Source: an uncultured Lachnospiraceae bacterium
Lineage (GTDB): Bacteria; Bacillota; Clostridia; Lachnospirales; Lachnospiraceae
Direction: 5' to 3'
DNA: 64,000 nucleotides
Assembly (NCBI GenBank): GCA_934394565.1
Contig: CAKRQV010000001.1
Coordinates: 62,001-126,000, forward strand
Within the stretch, counting starts at the first letter, position 1; every line of letters begins with the position of its first letter. Below the pieces are notes generated by a model. The model saw only the letters and a list, made by a program, of their open reading frames with translations. It did not search any database and was not told the DNA's origin. The position numbers and the translations under genes were made by a program. Of this stretch, positions 1-8,402 are shown piece by piece.

Positions 1-1
1 T

Positions 2-1165
2 GGTGTCGGTGTATTAAATATCGGTTTTTCCCAGCCGGAGGTTGTGGAGGCTGTAAAAGAGCAGGCAGATAAATATTTCCATGGAATGTTCAATATTGTA
101 ACCCATGAGGGCTATGTGGCACTGGCTGAAAAGCTGGCGTCAGTCGCACCGGTAAAGGGAGAGAAGAAAAAAGTATTCTTTGCCAACAGCGGTGCAGAAG
201 CCGATGAGAATGCAGTAAAAGTCGCAAAAGCCTTTACAAAGAGAAATAATATCATTGTTTTTTCCGGTGCGTTCCATGGCCGTACGCTGCTGACGATGTC
301 CATGACATCAAAGAAAGCATATGCTGTGGGTATGGGACCGTTCCCGGATGGCATTTACAGAGCACAGTTCCCGTATTATTACCGTAATCCGGAAGGTATG
401 CCGCAGGAAAAAGCCTGCCAGTATTATCTGGATTCCATCTATGCCGTATTTGAACAATGTGCACCGGCAGATACGATTGCAGCGATTGTTGTGGAGCCGC
501 TGCAGGGCGAGGGCGGCTTTATTCCGGCACCGATCGAGTGGATCAAGGCTGTGCGTCAGATTTGTGATGACCATGGCATCATGCTGGTAGCAGACGAAGT
601 ACAGTCCGGTTTCTGCCGTACAGGCCGCATGTTTGCTTCGGAATACTGGAAAGAAGCCGGTGTGCAGCCGGATATCATTGCCACGGCAAAATCCATCGCT
701 GCAGGTGTGCCGTTGTCTGCGATCATTGCAAGAGAGGAGATCATGGAGGCTCCGGCAAAGGGAACAATCGGTGGTACCTTCTGTGGTAATGCGCTGGCAT
801 GTGCAGCTGCATTAAAGACGATCGAGATCATGGAGAGGGATCATCTGGCTGACCGGTCGCTGGAGATCGGAAAGAAGGTTACAGAACGTTATAATGAATG
901 GAAGGCTAAATATCCGGTGGTTGGTGATGTCAGAGGACTGGGCGGTATGATCGGTCTGGAGCTTGTAAAGGACCAGAAGACCAAGGAACCGGCACCGGAG
1001 CTGACAGCGGCTCTGATTCAGGAGTGTGCAAAGAATGGACTGATGATTGAGAATGCGGGAACGTATGGGAATGTGATCAGGTTTCTGGCACCGCTGGTGA
1101 TTACGGATGAGCAGCTGGAGGCAGGTCTTGAAATTATGGAAAAGGCTTTGGTAAAATGTATGTAG
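2..1165 (+). CDS. Class III aminotransferase, probable 4-aminobutyrate aminotransferase (5' end outside window)
   Basis: The reading frame is open from base 2, so the true start lies left of the window. The visible protein is a PLP-dependent fold-type I class III aminotransferase: a glycine-rich FFANSGAEADENAVK segment binds cofactor phosphate, VADEVQSGFCRTGRMF is the class signature, and the Lys of ATAKSIAAGVP is the expected Schiff-base lysine. A 4-hydroxybutyrate dehydrogenase follows, so the inferred role is transfer of the GABA amino group to 2-oxoglutarate, giving succinate semialdehyde in the cytoplasm. Substrate rests on context; ornithine or another omega-amino acid is possible. The stop is 16 bases ahead of a long inverted-repeat element. 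Confidence 0.88.
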   Translation, partial: GVGVLNIGFSQPEVVEAVKEQADKYFHGMFNIVTHEGYVALAEKLASVAPVKGEKKKVFFANSGAEADENAVKVAKAFTKRNNIIVFSGAFHGRTLLTMSMTSKKAYAVGMGPFPDGIYRAQFPYYYRNPEGMPQEKACQYYLDSIYAVFEQCAPADTIAAIVVEPLQGEGGFIPAPIEWIKAVRQICDDHGIMLVADEVQSGFCRTGRMFASEYWKEAGVQPDIIATAKSIAAGVPLSAIIAREEIMEAPAKGTIGGTFCGNALACAAALKTIEIMERDHLADRSLEIGKKVTERYNEWKAKYPVVGDVRGLGGMIGLELVKDQKTKEPAPELTAALIQECAKNGLMIENAGTYGNVIRFLAPLVITDEQLEAGLEIMEKALVKCM

Positions 1166-1181
1166 GATGATAGGAAGGACG

Positions 1182-1323
1182 CCAGGGACAGATCCCGGTT
1201 TGACATATCCTGTATGGGCTCTGCGCTCAGGCTCCGTCGGTCCGAGCCTGTAGTCTCGGACGCTTACTCGCTAAATTCGCTTAGATCCCATACAGGATAT
1301 GTCAAACCGAAATCTGTCCCTGG
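1182..1323. repeat. Long inverted-repeat element A with conserved core
   Basis: Arms 1182-1218 and 1287-1323 are complementary at 35 of 37 positions and enclose a 68-base core, 1219-1286. The two mismatches are C-A if the plus strand is transcribed but G-U if the minus strand is. The core holds a second hairpin, GTCCGAG (1240-1246) with CTCGGAC (1255-1261). The core aligns without gaps to that of the element at 58817-58883 although the arms of the two elements are unrelated. No T-run follows, so it is not a plain terminator. No ORF is credible in it. Function is unknown. Confidence 0.85.
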
Positions 1324-1363
1324 CTGTGCGTTGAAAAAAAGAGATAAAGGAGACGGATAGGCT

Positions 1364-2476
1364 ATGTTGGAGTTGATGATCAGGCCGGCAATATATAAGT
1401 ATGATACGGTGAAGAAGTTTTGTGAGGAAATTTCTCTTGGTGAGGGCGATCTTTTGCTGACGGGAGAGAGGACGTTTGAGAAGTATTTCAGGGATATGGG
1501 ACTGAAATGTGATGTGATTTTGCGGCAGAGGTATGGTAAGGGGGAGCCTACGGATGAGATGGCGGAGGCAATCTGTGAGGATATTCATGGAGAGCATAAG
1601 AGGATTGTAGCTGTGGGCGGCGGTACGATTCTGGATCTGGCGAAGCTGTATGCTTTGCGGGAGATGTCGCCGGTGGTGGATCTGTTTGATGGAAAGATCG
1701 TGCCTGTGAAGGATAAGGAGCTGATTCTGGTGCCGACCACCTGTGGAACGGGATCGGAGGTGACGAATATTTCGATTCTGGCGCTTAACAGCCGGGGGAC
1801 AAAGAAGGGACTGGCACATGAGGCTCTGTATGCGGATCGGGCCGTGCTGATCCCGGAGCTTCTGGAGGATATGCCGGACAGTGTGTTTGCGACGAGTTCG
1901 ATTGATGCACTGGTACATGCGGTGGAGTCGAGTCTGTCACCGAAGGGTAATGTGTACACCCGGATGTTTGGATATAAGGCGATCGAAATGATCCTGAAAG
2001 GATATATGGAGATCAGGGATAAAGGTATGGAAGCAAGACAGAAACTTCTGGGAGATTTTCTCACGGCATCGAACTATGCCGGCATTGCGTTTGGTAATGC
2101 AGGGTGTGCAGCGGTACATGCGCTGAGTTATCCGCTGGGAGCAACGTATCATGTGGCACATGGGGAATCCAATTATGCGATGTTTACCGGTGTGATGAAG
2201 AAGTATATGGAGATAAAGTCAGACGGTGAGATTGCTGTTTTAAACCGGTTTATCGCAGATATTCTGGGCTGCGGGATGACAGATATCTATGATGAGCTGG
2301 AGAAACTGCTGGATGTGCTGATCAAAAAGAAGCCGCTGCATGCCTATGGTATGAAGCCGGAAGAAATTGAGAGCTTTGCGGATTCTGTGCTGGCAAATCA
2401 GGGACGTCTGCTGGCTAATAATTTTGTACCGCTTGACAGAGACCAGATTGTAGCCGTGTATAAAGCATTGTATTGA
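1364..2476 (+). CDS. 4hbD: 4-hydroxybutyrate dehydrogenase (iron-dependent alcohol dehydrogenase family)
   Basis: This 370-residue protein matches, along its whole length as I recall it, the NAD-dependent 4-hydroxybutyrate dehydrogenase of Clostridium kluyveri, including VPTTCGTGSEVTN, SNYAGIAFGNAG and the C-terminal KPL.YGM segment. It should reduce succinate semialdehyde to 4-hydroxybutyrate in the cytoplasm. The GGG nucleotide loop is near residue 86. Metal ligands expected for the family are Asp near 181, His near 185 (IDALVHAVES), and His near 251 and 265 (VHALSYP, HVAHGES). An AAGGAG sits 11 bases before the ATG. It follows a probable GABA aminotransferase, so the pair makes the first two steps of GABA fermentation as in C. 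aminobutyricum; the CoA-transferase and 4-hydroxybutyryl-CoA dehydratase are not in the window. Confidence 0.92.
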   Translation: MLELMIRPAIYKYDTVKKFCEEISLGEGDLLLTGERTFEKYFRDMGLKCDVILRQRYGKGEPTDEMAEAICEDIHGEHKRIVAVGGGTILDLAKLYALREMSPVVDLFDGKIVPVKDKELILVPTTCGTGSEVTNISILALNSRGTKKGLAHEALYADRAVLIPELLEDMPDSVFATSSIDALVHAVESSLSPKGNVYTRMFGYKAIEMILKGYMEIRDKGMEARQKLLGDFLTASNYAGIAFGNAGCAAVHALSYPLGATYHVAHGESNYAMFTGVMKKYMEIKSDGEIAVLNRFIADILGCGMTDIYDELEKLLDVLIKKKPLHAYGMKPEEIESFADSVLANQGRLLANNFVPLDRDQIVAVYKALY

Positions 2477-2608
2477 ATGTGAATAAAACCCGGGAAAAAA
2501 TCTCAATAAATGAAGTAATGAAAATCAACAATAAAACATGCTGATCGAGGGTAAAAACCATCAGGAAATAATCAGAAAATAATTGTCGCAAAAAATACAA
2601 TTTTATAG

Positions 2609-2637
2609 TTGACAGCGTAAAACTAAAGTGCTATTAT
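2609..2637 (+). promoter_or_regulatory. Sigma-A-type promoter for the 2734 aminotransferase
   Basis: TTGACA (2609-2614), 17-base spacer, TATTAT (2632-2637). Transcription would begin near 2644, so the strong hairpin at 2668-2703 lies in the 5' leader of the downstream gene rather than at the end of the upstream one. Confidence 0.75.
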
Positions 2638-2667
2638 TCAAACCGTACAAAATAATACACGAAAAGC

Positions 2668-2703
2668 AAAGGCGCTTTCCTATAACAGGAGAGCGCCTTT
2701 TTT
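2668..2703 (+). terminator. Intrinsic terminator in the leader of the 2734 gene
   Basis: Stem AAAGGCGCTTTCC / GGAGAGCGCCTTT with loop TATAACA, then a T-run. It is 31 bases after the promoter at 2609-2637 and 31 bases ahead of the ATG at 2734, so it may act as an attenuator. Confidence 0.8.
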
Positions 2704-2733
2704 GATTTTCGGGGAGCTAAAAGGAGACATGAT

Positions 2734-3951
2734 ATGAAGCTGAAAGACACAGGCCTTACAAAAGACCAGATTAAGGGACTTGTAGACAAATACATGATCG
2801 AGACATATGAGCGTATGGATTTCCTGGCAGAAACAGCGAAGGATCAGTACATCTATGACGAGAATGGTGAAGCGTATCTGGATTTCTATGCAGGTATCGC
2901 TGTAAACAGTGCAGGTAACTGCAATGAGAAGGTCGTAGCGGCTGTGAAGGATCAGGTGGACGATATCATGCACACTTTTAACTATCCATACACGATTCCG
3001 CAGGCTCTGTTAGCCGAGAAGGTCTGTACGACCATCGGCATGGACAAGATCTTTTTCCAGAATTCCGGTACAGAGGCCAACGAGGCCATGATCAAGATGG
3101 CCCGTAAATACGGTATCGAGAAATACGGTCCGAACAAATATCACATCGTTACAGCAAAGATGGGCTTCCATGGACGTACCTTCGGTGCCATGTCCGCTAC
3201 AGGTCAGCCGGGTAATGGCTGTCAGGTCGGCTTTGGTCCGATGACTTACGGTTTCTCCTATGCACCGTACAATGATCTGCAGGCATTCAAGGATGCCTGC
3301 ACAGAAAACACTATCGCCATTATGGTAGAGCCTGTACAGGGTGAGGGCGGTGTGCATCCGGCAACAAAAGAATTTTTATGTGGGCTGCGTGAGTTCTGTG
3401 ATGAAAACGGTATGCTGCTTCTGCTTGATGAGGTACAGACAGGATGGTGCAGAACCGGTGCTGTGATGTCCTATATGAACTACGGAATCAAACCGGATAT
3501 CGTTTCCATGGCAAAAGCCCTCGGCGGTGGTATGCCGATCGGTGCGATCTGTGCAACAGAAGAGGTGGCAAAAGCTTTCACACCGGGTTCCCATGGTACA
3601 ACCTTCGGCGGACATCCGATCAGCTGTGCAGCAGCGCTGGCTGAGGTTGACGAACTGCTTAGCCGTGATCTTGCCGGAAATGCAAAGAAGATGGGCGATT
3701 ACTTCAGCGAGAAGTTAAAAGAACTGCCACATGTCAAAGAAGTCCGTCATCAGGGTCTTCTGGTCGGTGTAGAATTTGATCCTTGTGTCAATGCTGTAGA
3801 AGTTAAGCATGAGGCTCTGCACAGACATCTGCTGATCACGGCTATCGGTTCCAGTACGATCCGTATGGTACCGCCGCTGATCATCACCGAAGAAGACTGT
3901 GACAAGGCAGTAGCTATTCTGAAAGAGGCCGTACCGGCAGCAGTAAAATAA
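2734..3951 (+). CDS. Class III aminotransferase (acetylornithine/GABA-type)
   Basis: A full-length 405-residue PLP enzyme, paralogous to the truncated gene at the window start but clearly diverged. FFQNSGTEANEAMIK is the phosphate-binding segment, LLLDEVQTGWCRTG the class signature, and the Lys of SMAKALGGGMPIGA the probable Schiff-base residue. It would move an omega- or alpha-amino group to 2-oxoglutarate or pyruvate. The start has AAAAGGAG seven bases upstream. It has its own promoter and a leader terminator, so it is controlled apart from the first block. The nearby amino-acid permease and second iron alcohol dehydrogenase hint that its semialdehyde product is reduced there. ArgD-like biosynthesis is an alternative, but no other arginine genes are near. 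Confidence 0.87.
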   Translation: MKLKDTGLTKDQIKGLVDKYMIETYERMDFLAETAKDQYIYDENGEAYLDFYAGIAVNSAGNCNEKVVAAVKDQVDDIMHTFNYPYTIPQALLAEKVCTTIGMDKIFFQNSGTEANEAMIKMARKYGIEKYGPNKYHIVTAKMGFHGRTFGAMSATGQPGNGCQVGFGPMTYGFSYAPYNDLQAFKDACTENTIAIMVEPVQGEGGVHPATKEFLCGLREFCDENGMLLLLDEVQTGWCRTGAVMSYMNYGIKPDIVSMAKALGGGMPIGAICATEEVAKAFTPGSHGTTFGGHPISCAAALAEVDELLSRDLAGNAKKMGDYFSEKLKELPHVKEVRHQGLLVGVEFDPCVNAVEVKHEALHRHLLITAIGSSTIRMVPPLIITEEDCDKAVAILKEAVPAAVK

Positions 3952-4081
3952 AAGTATTGCAGATACAAAAGCTGAAGACAATAACAAAAATCCGGGTTAT
4001 GTAAGCCACGGGAAACAGACAAAATCGGGGAAATTTTATCTGTAAGTAAAAATTACATAGTATGATAAGAAAACAAAGGGC

Positions 4082-4125
4082 AAAGGGGCCATTTCACGGA
4101 AGCTGTGGGAATGGTCCCTTTTTGT
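4082..4125 (+). terminator. Intrinsic terminator upstream of the 4181 gene
   Basis: AAAGGGGCCATT pairs with AATGGTCCCTTT across a short internal loop, followed by a T-run. It lies 130 bases after the aminotransferase stop and 56 before the next ATG. It may end the upstream transcript or sit in the leader of the next one; I found no convincing promoter between. Confidence 0.7.
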
Positions 4126-4180
4126 ACCTTTGGATCTCTGAAAAATCATGTAATATTTCAGGGGGAAGAAAGGGAGAACG

Positions 4181-4786
4181 ATGAAACATCAGGTCATCAC
4201 TATAGGATGTGAGTATGGTGCTAAAGGTAACGCCATAGGAAAACGGGTAGCCGAACTTTTGGGAATCAAATTTTACGACAGAGATCTGGTTGACAGCATT
4301 ATTGATGAAGTTGGCGTACCCAGAGATATCATGGAAAAAGTAGAAGCCGGTGTGGTAATTGCCGGTAAGGGTGCCAAGGGTGAAGAACGAGGCAACTTTT
4401 CAAAATATGCGGATTTGACAGACCGCGCGATCCATGTACAGAAGCAGATCATCCGCAAGCTGGCGGAAAAGGATTCCTGCGTCATCATCGGTCGTTCAGC
4501 AGACTATATCCTGCACGACAGAGATGATGTGCTCCGCATTTTTATCTATTCACCGAATGAAAAGCGGATAAAAAATGTGATGGAAAGTCACAATCTCTCG
4601 GAAGCAGATGCCAAGCTTCTGATCACAGAGAAAGATAAACGGTATCACATGCGGCATAAGACCCTGACAGGAAGTAACCGTGGTGACCGTCATAACCGGG
4701 ATATGCTGATCGATTCGAGCCTTTTGGGTGTCGAGGGGACAGCAGAATATATCGTCGAACTGGCGAAAAAAGTGTTTCATGAATAA
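4181..4786 (+). CDS. Cytidylate kinase-like family protein
   Basis: A 201-residue P-loop protein. The N-terminus GCEYGAKGNAIGKRVAELLG then FYDRDLVD is the pattern of the cytidylate-kinase-like family, common in Clostridia beside transporters; the loop departs from the classic GxxxxGKS. CVIIGRSADYIL at about residues 104-115 is a second family mark, and an RYHMRHKTLTG segment corresponds to the basic lid. These proteins are not the housekeeping Cmk and their substrate is unknown. It is 12 bases ahead of the APC permease, in one operon, so a role in sensing or modulating that uptake is a guess. Confidence 0.8.
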   Translation: MKHQVITIGCEYGAKGNAIGKRVAELLGIKFYDRDLVDSIIDEVGVPRDIMEKVEAGVVIAGKGAKGEERGNFSKYADLTDRAIHVQKQIIRKLAEKDSCVIIGRSADYILHDRDDVLRIFIYSPNEKRIKNVMESHNLSEADAKLLITEKDKRYHMRHKTLTGSNRGDRHNRDMLIDSSLLGVEGTAEYIVELAKKVFHE

Positions 4787-4798
4787 GGAGGCAGTAGT

Positions 4799-6322
4799 AT
4801 GAACCAGAAAAAATCAGAATTTGATAAAGTATTAGGTGCCTGGGATATACTCGTGATTGCCTTTGGTGCCATGATCGGCTGGGGCTGGGTCGTATCGAGC
4901 GGCGGCTGGATTGAAAAAGGTGGTGTTATCGGTGCGGCGATCGGTTTTGTGATCGGTGGTATCATGATCTTCTTCGTAGGTCTGACCTATGCAGAGCTGA
5001 CTGCAGCCATGCCGCAGTGTGGTGGCGAGCATGTGTTCAGCTACCGGGCGATGGGAGCCACCGGTTCCTTTATCTGTACGTGGATGATCGTTCTGGGTTA
5101 TGTCAGTGTAGCCTGTTTCGAGGCCTGTGCGTTGCCGACGATTCTTACCTATCTGTGGCCGGGATTTTTAAAAGGTTATCTCTATACCGTAGCCGGATTT
5201 GATATCTATGCATCCTGGCTGGCAGTGGCCATTGTCGTAGCCTTTCTGATCACCCTGATCAATATCATCGGTGCAAAGACGGCCGCTGTGCTGCAGACGG
5301 TACTGACTGTGATCATCGGTGGTGCGGGTATCCTGCTGATCGTGGCCAGCGTGATCAATGGCGATAATGCCAATATGGTGGGGCAGACTTTTATCGGTGA
5401 CTCCACCGGCTCTATTGTAAAAAATGTCATCAGCGTGGCCGTTGTCACACCGTTCTATTTCATTGGTTTTGACGTCATCCCGCAGGCAGCCGAGGAGATC
5501 AATGTTCCGCTGAAAAAGATTGGTAAGATGATGATCCTTTCGGTAGTTCTGGCTGTTGCATTCTATGCACTGGTGATCGTTGCTGTTGGCCGTGTCCTGA
5601 ATCCGGAAGCGATCCTTGCTTCGCAGGCAGGTACAGGACTTGTCACAGCCGATGCGATGGCGGCAGCGTTTAAGACGCCGGTCATGGCGAAAGTCATCAT
5701 CGTCGGTGGTATGTGCGGTATCATTACGTCCTGGAACTCTTTCCTGATCGGTGGATCCCGCGCAATGTATTCCATGGCAGAATCTTATATGATTCCGAAA
5801 TTTTTTGCCAAGCTGCATCCGAAGTATAAAACTCCGGTCAACGCTCTGATCCTGATCGGTGCAGTGACCATGATCGCACCGCTGGCAGGCAGAAAGATGT
5901 TAGTCTGGATCAGTGACGCCGGTAACTTTGGCTGCTGTATGGCATACTGTATGGTTGCGATTTCCTTTGTGATGCTGCGAAAAAAAGCACCGGATATGGC
6001 CAGACCGTACAAAGTGCCGTGTTATAAATTTGTCGGTGCCATGGCGATACTGATGTCTGCACTGATGGTTGCGATGTACTGTATTCCGGGCTCCGGCGCA
6101 ACACTGGTTGCACAGGAATGGGTGGCTGTCGGCAGCTGGTGTCTGCTGGGCGTGGTATTCTATGTAGTCTGCAAGAGAAAGTATAAAGAAAACTTCGGTA
6201 TGCTGGTGGAGATCATCTCTGATGAAGATGCCGCTACGTTGATGCCGGAGGCAGACGATGCTGAGCTTGATAAGGTGATTGATGAAGCTATTGAGCGTGT
6301 TTTGAAGAAATATGCAGCATAA
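4799..6322 (+). CDS. APC-family amino-acid permease
   Basis: 507 residues with about twelve hydrophobic spans from residue 14 to 465 and a short acidic cytoplasmic tail (450-507). GAMIGWGWVVSSGGWIEKGG in helix 1 is the APC substrate-binding turn, and the AELTAAMPQCGGEHVF stretch is typical of the superfamily. It should be a proton-coupled symporter or an exchanger of amino acids or amines in the cytoplasmic membrane. AAGGAGG lies ahead of the ATG. Its place among GABA-type catabolic genes makes GABA or a related amino acid the likely cargo, which is inference. Confidence 0.88.
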   Translation: MNQKKSEFDKVLGAWDILVIAFGAMIGWGWVVSSGGWIEKGGVIGAAIGFVIGGIMIFFVGLTYAELTAAMPQCGGEHVFSYRAMGATGSFICTWMIVLGYVSVACFEACALPTILTYLWPGFLKGYLYTVAGFDIYASWLAVAIVVAFLITLINIIGAKTAAVLQTVLTVIIGGAGILLIVASVINGDNANMVGQTFIGDSTGSIVKNVISVAVVTPFYFIGFDVIPQAAEEINVPLKKIGKMMILSVVLAVAFYALVIVAVGRVLNPEAILASQAGTGLVTADAMAAAFKTPVMAKVIIVGGMCGIITSWNSFLIGGSRAMYSMAESYMIPKFFAKLHPKYKTPVNALILIGAVTMIAPLAGRKMLVWISDAGNFGCCMAYCMVAISFVMLRKKAPDMARPYKVPCYKFVGAMAILMSALMVAMYCIPGSGATLVAQEWVAVGSWCLLGVVFYVVCKRKYKENFGMLVEIISDEDAATLMPEADDAELDKVIDEAIERVLKKYAA

Positions 6323-6357
6323 ATAACAATTACGGTAAGAAAAGGAGTACATATATT

Positions 6358-7506
6358 ATGGAAGAATTTTCATTCTCCGTGCCGCAGAATATTGTGGCCG
6401 GAAGAAAAACGATTGAAAAATTACCGGAGATCGCCGCAAAGCTGGGCGGCAAAAAAGCCTTTATCATATCCGGCCCCCATTTAAACAAGATCGGAGCTGT
6501 TGCTGCCTGTGAAGCGCTGCTGAAAAAAGCAGGGATAGAGTCTGCGGCATTCACAGACTGTGAGGGTAATCCGAGCGTGGAAACTGTGGAAAAGGCGACA
6601 GCTATGTTTCAGAAGAGCGGTGCAGATTTCATCGTAGCCTACGGTGGCGGTTCTCCGATGGACGTAGCCAAGGCTGTCGGAGTTGTCGCTAAATATGGCG
6701 GCAGCATCACGGACTATGAGGGTGCACATAAAGTGCCGGGCGATATCATCCCGCTGATCGCTATTCCGACGACGGCAGGAACAGGTTCGGAGGTTACAGC
6801 CTTTTCCGTTATCACCGATCACAGCCGTCAGTACAAGCTGACCGTATTCAGCTACAAGATCCTGCCGACCTATGCGATCCTGGATGCCGATCTGATCACG
6901 ACAGTACCGGCCGGTGTGGCTGCTGCCTGCGGTATGGACGCACTGATCCACGCACTGGAAGCTTATATTTCCACAGCGGCTTCGCCGTTTTCCGATGCCA
7001 TGGCAGAGAAAGCCATGGAGCTGATCGGTGGTCATATCCGCCGCTATGTCGCCAACCGTGGTGATCTGGAAGCAGCCCAGGCCATGCTTGTGGGCTCCCT
7101 GTTTGCCGGTATTGCTTTCTCCTTTGCAAGACTTGGCAACGTACATGCTATGAGCCATCCGGTGAGTGCCCATTTCAATGTGGCCCACGGCGTAGCCAAT
7201 GCAATCCTGCTTCCGACGATCGTGGATTATAATGCACTGGCAGATCATGGAAAGTACAGAAAGATCTATAATTATATTGCAGAGATTCCGCTGGGCGAAG
7301 ATGAATTTGAGAGCTTTATGCTGGCCGATGAGATCCGGGATCTGAATGATATCCTCGGTATTCCGGCGACGCTGGGTGAAGTCGGTGTCAAAGCCGAAGC
7401 CATCCCGGCCATGGCCGCAGATGCGATGAAGAGCGGAAATATTGCGGTTAATCCGCGAAGCTCAAGGCTGGAAGATATTGAGATGCTGTACCGGAAGGCT
7501 ATGTAA
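6358..7506 (+). CDS. Iron-containing alcohol dehydrogenase (second copy)
   Basis: 382 residues, an NAD(P)-dependent group III alcohol dehydrogenase. YGGGSPMDVAKA (near residue 98) is the dinucleotide loop, IPTTAGTGSEVTAF the family signature, and MDALIHALEAY near 195 with HAMSHP and HVAHG-like FNVAHGVAN near 265-280 carry the Asp and three His metal ligands. It is closer to general alcohol/L-threonine-type dehydrogenases than to the 4-hydroxybutyrate enzyme at 1364. It follows the permease by 35 bases and ends at a strong terminator, closing the operon. It may reduce the aldehyde made by the 2734 aminotransferase. Confidence 0.9.
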   Translation: MEEFSFSVPQNIVAGRKTIEKLPEIAAKLGGKKAFIISGPHLNKIGAVAACEALLKKAGIESAAFTDCEGNPSVETVEKATAMFQKSGADFIVAYGGGSPMDVAKAVGVVAKYGGSITDYEGAHKVPGDIIPLIAIPTTAGTGSEVTAFSVITDHSRQYKLTVFSYKILPTYAILDADLITTVPAGVAAACGMDALIHALEAYISTAASPFSDAMAEKAMELIGGHIRRYVANRGDLEAAQAMLVGSLFAGIAFSFARLGNVHAMSHPVSAHFNVAHGVANAILLPTIVDYNALADHGKYRKIYNYIAEIPLGEDEFESFMLADEIRDLNDILGIPATLGEVGVKAEAIPAMAADAMKSGNIAVNPRSSRLEDIEMLYRKAM

Positions 7507-7531
7507 TAGAAAATATTTAGAAAAACATATT

Positions 7532-7580
7532 AAAAAAAGTACCGACACTGCAACTTTGGGGCAGTAGCCGGTACTTTTTC
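7532..7580. terminator. Bidirectional intrinsic terminator
   Basis: AAAAGTACCG pairs with CGGTACTTTT, extended inside by ACTGC/GCAGT; A-rich on the left and T-rich on the right. It serves both the dehydrogenase (plus) and the convergent thioesterase (minus). Confidence 0.85.
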
Positions 7581-7585
7581 TACTC

Positions 7586-8041
7586 TCAGTGCATTTCAAA
7601 AAACGTCGTTTCCAGCTCCGGATATACGTTCTTGAGGGAAATCCTGTTACCGGACCAGTTGACAAAGCAGTGCAGGCTCTTGGCTGTGGCCTTGAGCTCC
7701 TTTGTCTTTTTCTCATACAGCCGGTATTCCAGCGCCATCTTCCGGCCATCATAGCTGACCATCCGGGCCGCCACAACGACCGTATCCTGATAGTGGAACG
7801 GACTGATAAAATCAATACTTTCCGATAAAAGCGGACAGATCACCTGCAGCTTCTCCTGCTGTTCACAGCCAAAGCCCACCTGATCCAGAAGCTCCATCCG
7901 GGCATTTTCCAGCCATCTCGTATAATTTGTCTGGCTGACCGTACCGGAGCGGTCTGTTTCATAATACCGCACCTGATGCTCATAGGGATGGATATCTACC
8001 TTGTACGTCTCATCATATTTGGCAACTTCCTGTTTGCTCAT
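7586..8041 (-). CDS. Acyl-CoA/acyl-ACP thioesterase, hotdog fold (YbgC/FadM type)
   Basis: 151 residues of single-domain hotdog fold. VRYYETDRSGTVSQTNYTRWLENAR is split here as VRYYETDRSGTVSQ and NYTRWLENAR; it holds the Asp of the 4-hydroxybenzoyl-CoA thioesterase subfamily. It should hydrolyse a short or medium acyl or aromatic CoA thioester in the cytoplasm. AGAGGTG precedes the ATG at 8041. It is monocistronic and ends at a terminator shared with the neighbouring dehydrogenase operon. Substrate is unknown. Confidence 0.85.
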   Translation of the reverse strand: MSKQEVAKYDETYKVDIHPYEHQVRYYETDRSGTVSQTNYTRWLENARMELLDQVGFGCEQQEKLQVICPLLSESIDFISPFHYQDTVVVAARMVSYDGRKMALEYRLYEKKTKELKATAKSLHCFVNWSGNRISLKNVYPELETTFFEMH

Positions 8042-8220
8042 ACGCTATACACCTCTTTTTAAATGACAGAATATTATATCAAAAATTGTCCTGTTTTTAG
8101 ATTATTATAGACTTTGCAATATATTTGTCAAGTGAACAAACGTGAGACAGGAGATACAATGGCCATGGAAAAAGCAGTATCGTGAGCCATGGAGCAAAAC
8201 TGTAAGACGGGAAATTGAAC

Positions 8221-8320
8221 ATGAAAAAAACTCCGGCACACCAAATCGGTGTGACCGGAGCTTTGTATATACATAGGGATTAGCAGATACCCTGTGCCAG
8301 CATAGCGTCAGCAACCTTCT
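8221..8320 (-). repeat. Left direct repeat: orphan gdhA 3' tail plus terminator
   Basis: These 100 bases copy 13991-14089, the end of gdhA with its terminator, in the same orientation; they differ at about five positions. On the minus strand they read KVADAMLAQGIC and a stop (8279-8318), the exact gdhA C-terminus, with one synonymous change (GAC for GAT). The match stops abruptly at 8320: no gdhA sequence continues to the right. The gap from the thioesterase start to here (8042-8220) shows nothing else I recognise. Confidence 0.9.
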
Positions 8321-8402
8321 TTTCAGTGTGGCATTTTCTACGCAAAGACCCAGTGTGCATGTATGAAGTTCAAGTGACTTTCAAATTAGTATAGAATTTG
8401 CA

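Noticed and set aside
1271..1918. 215-codon minus-strand frame over the start of 4hbD
   Set aside because: Arginine/histidine-rich shadow of a clear dehydrogenase gene.
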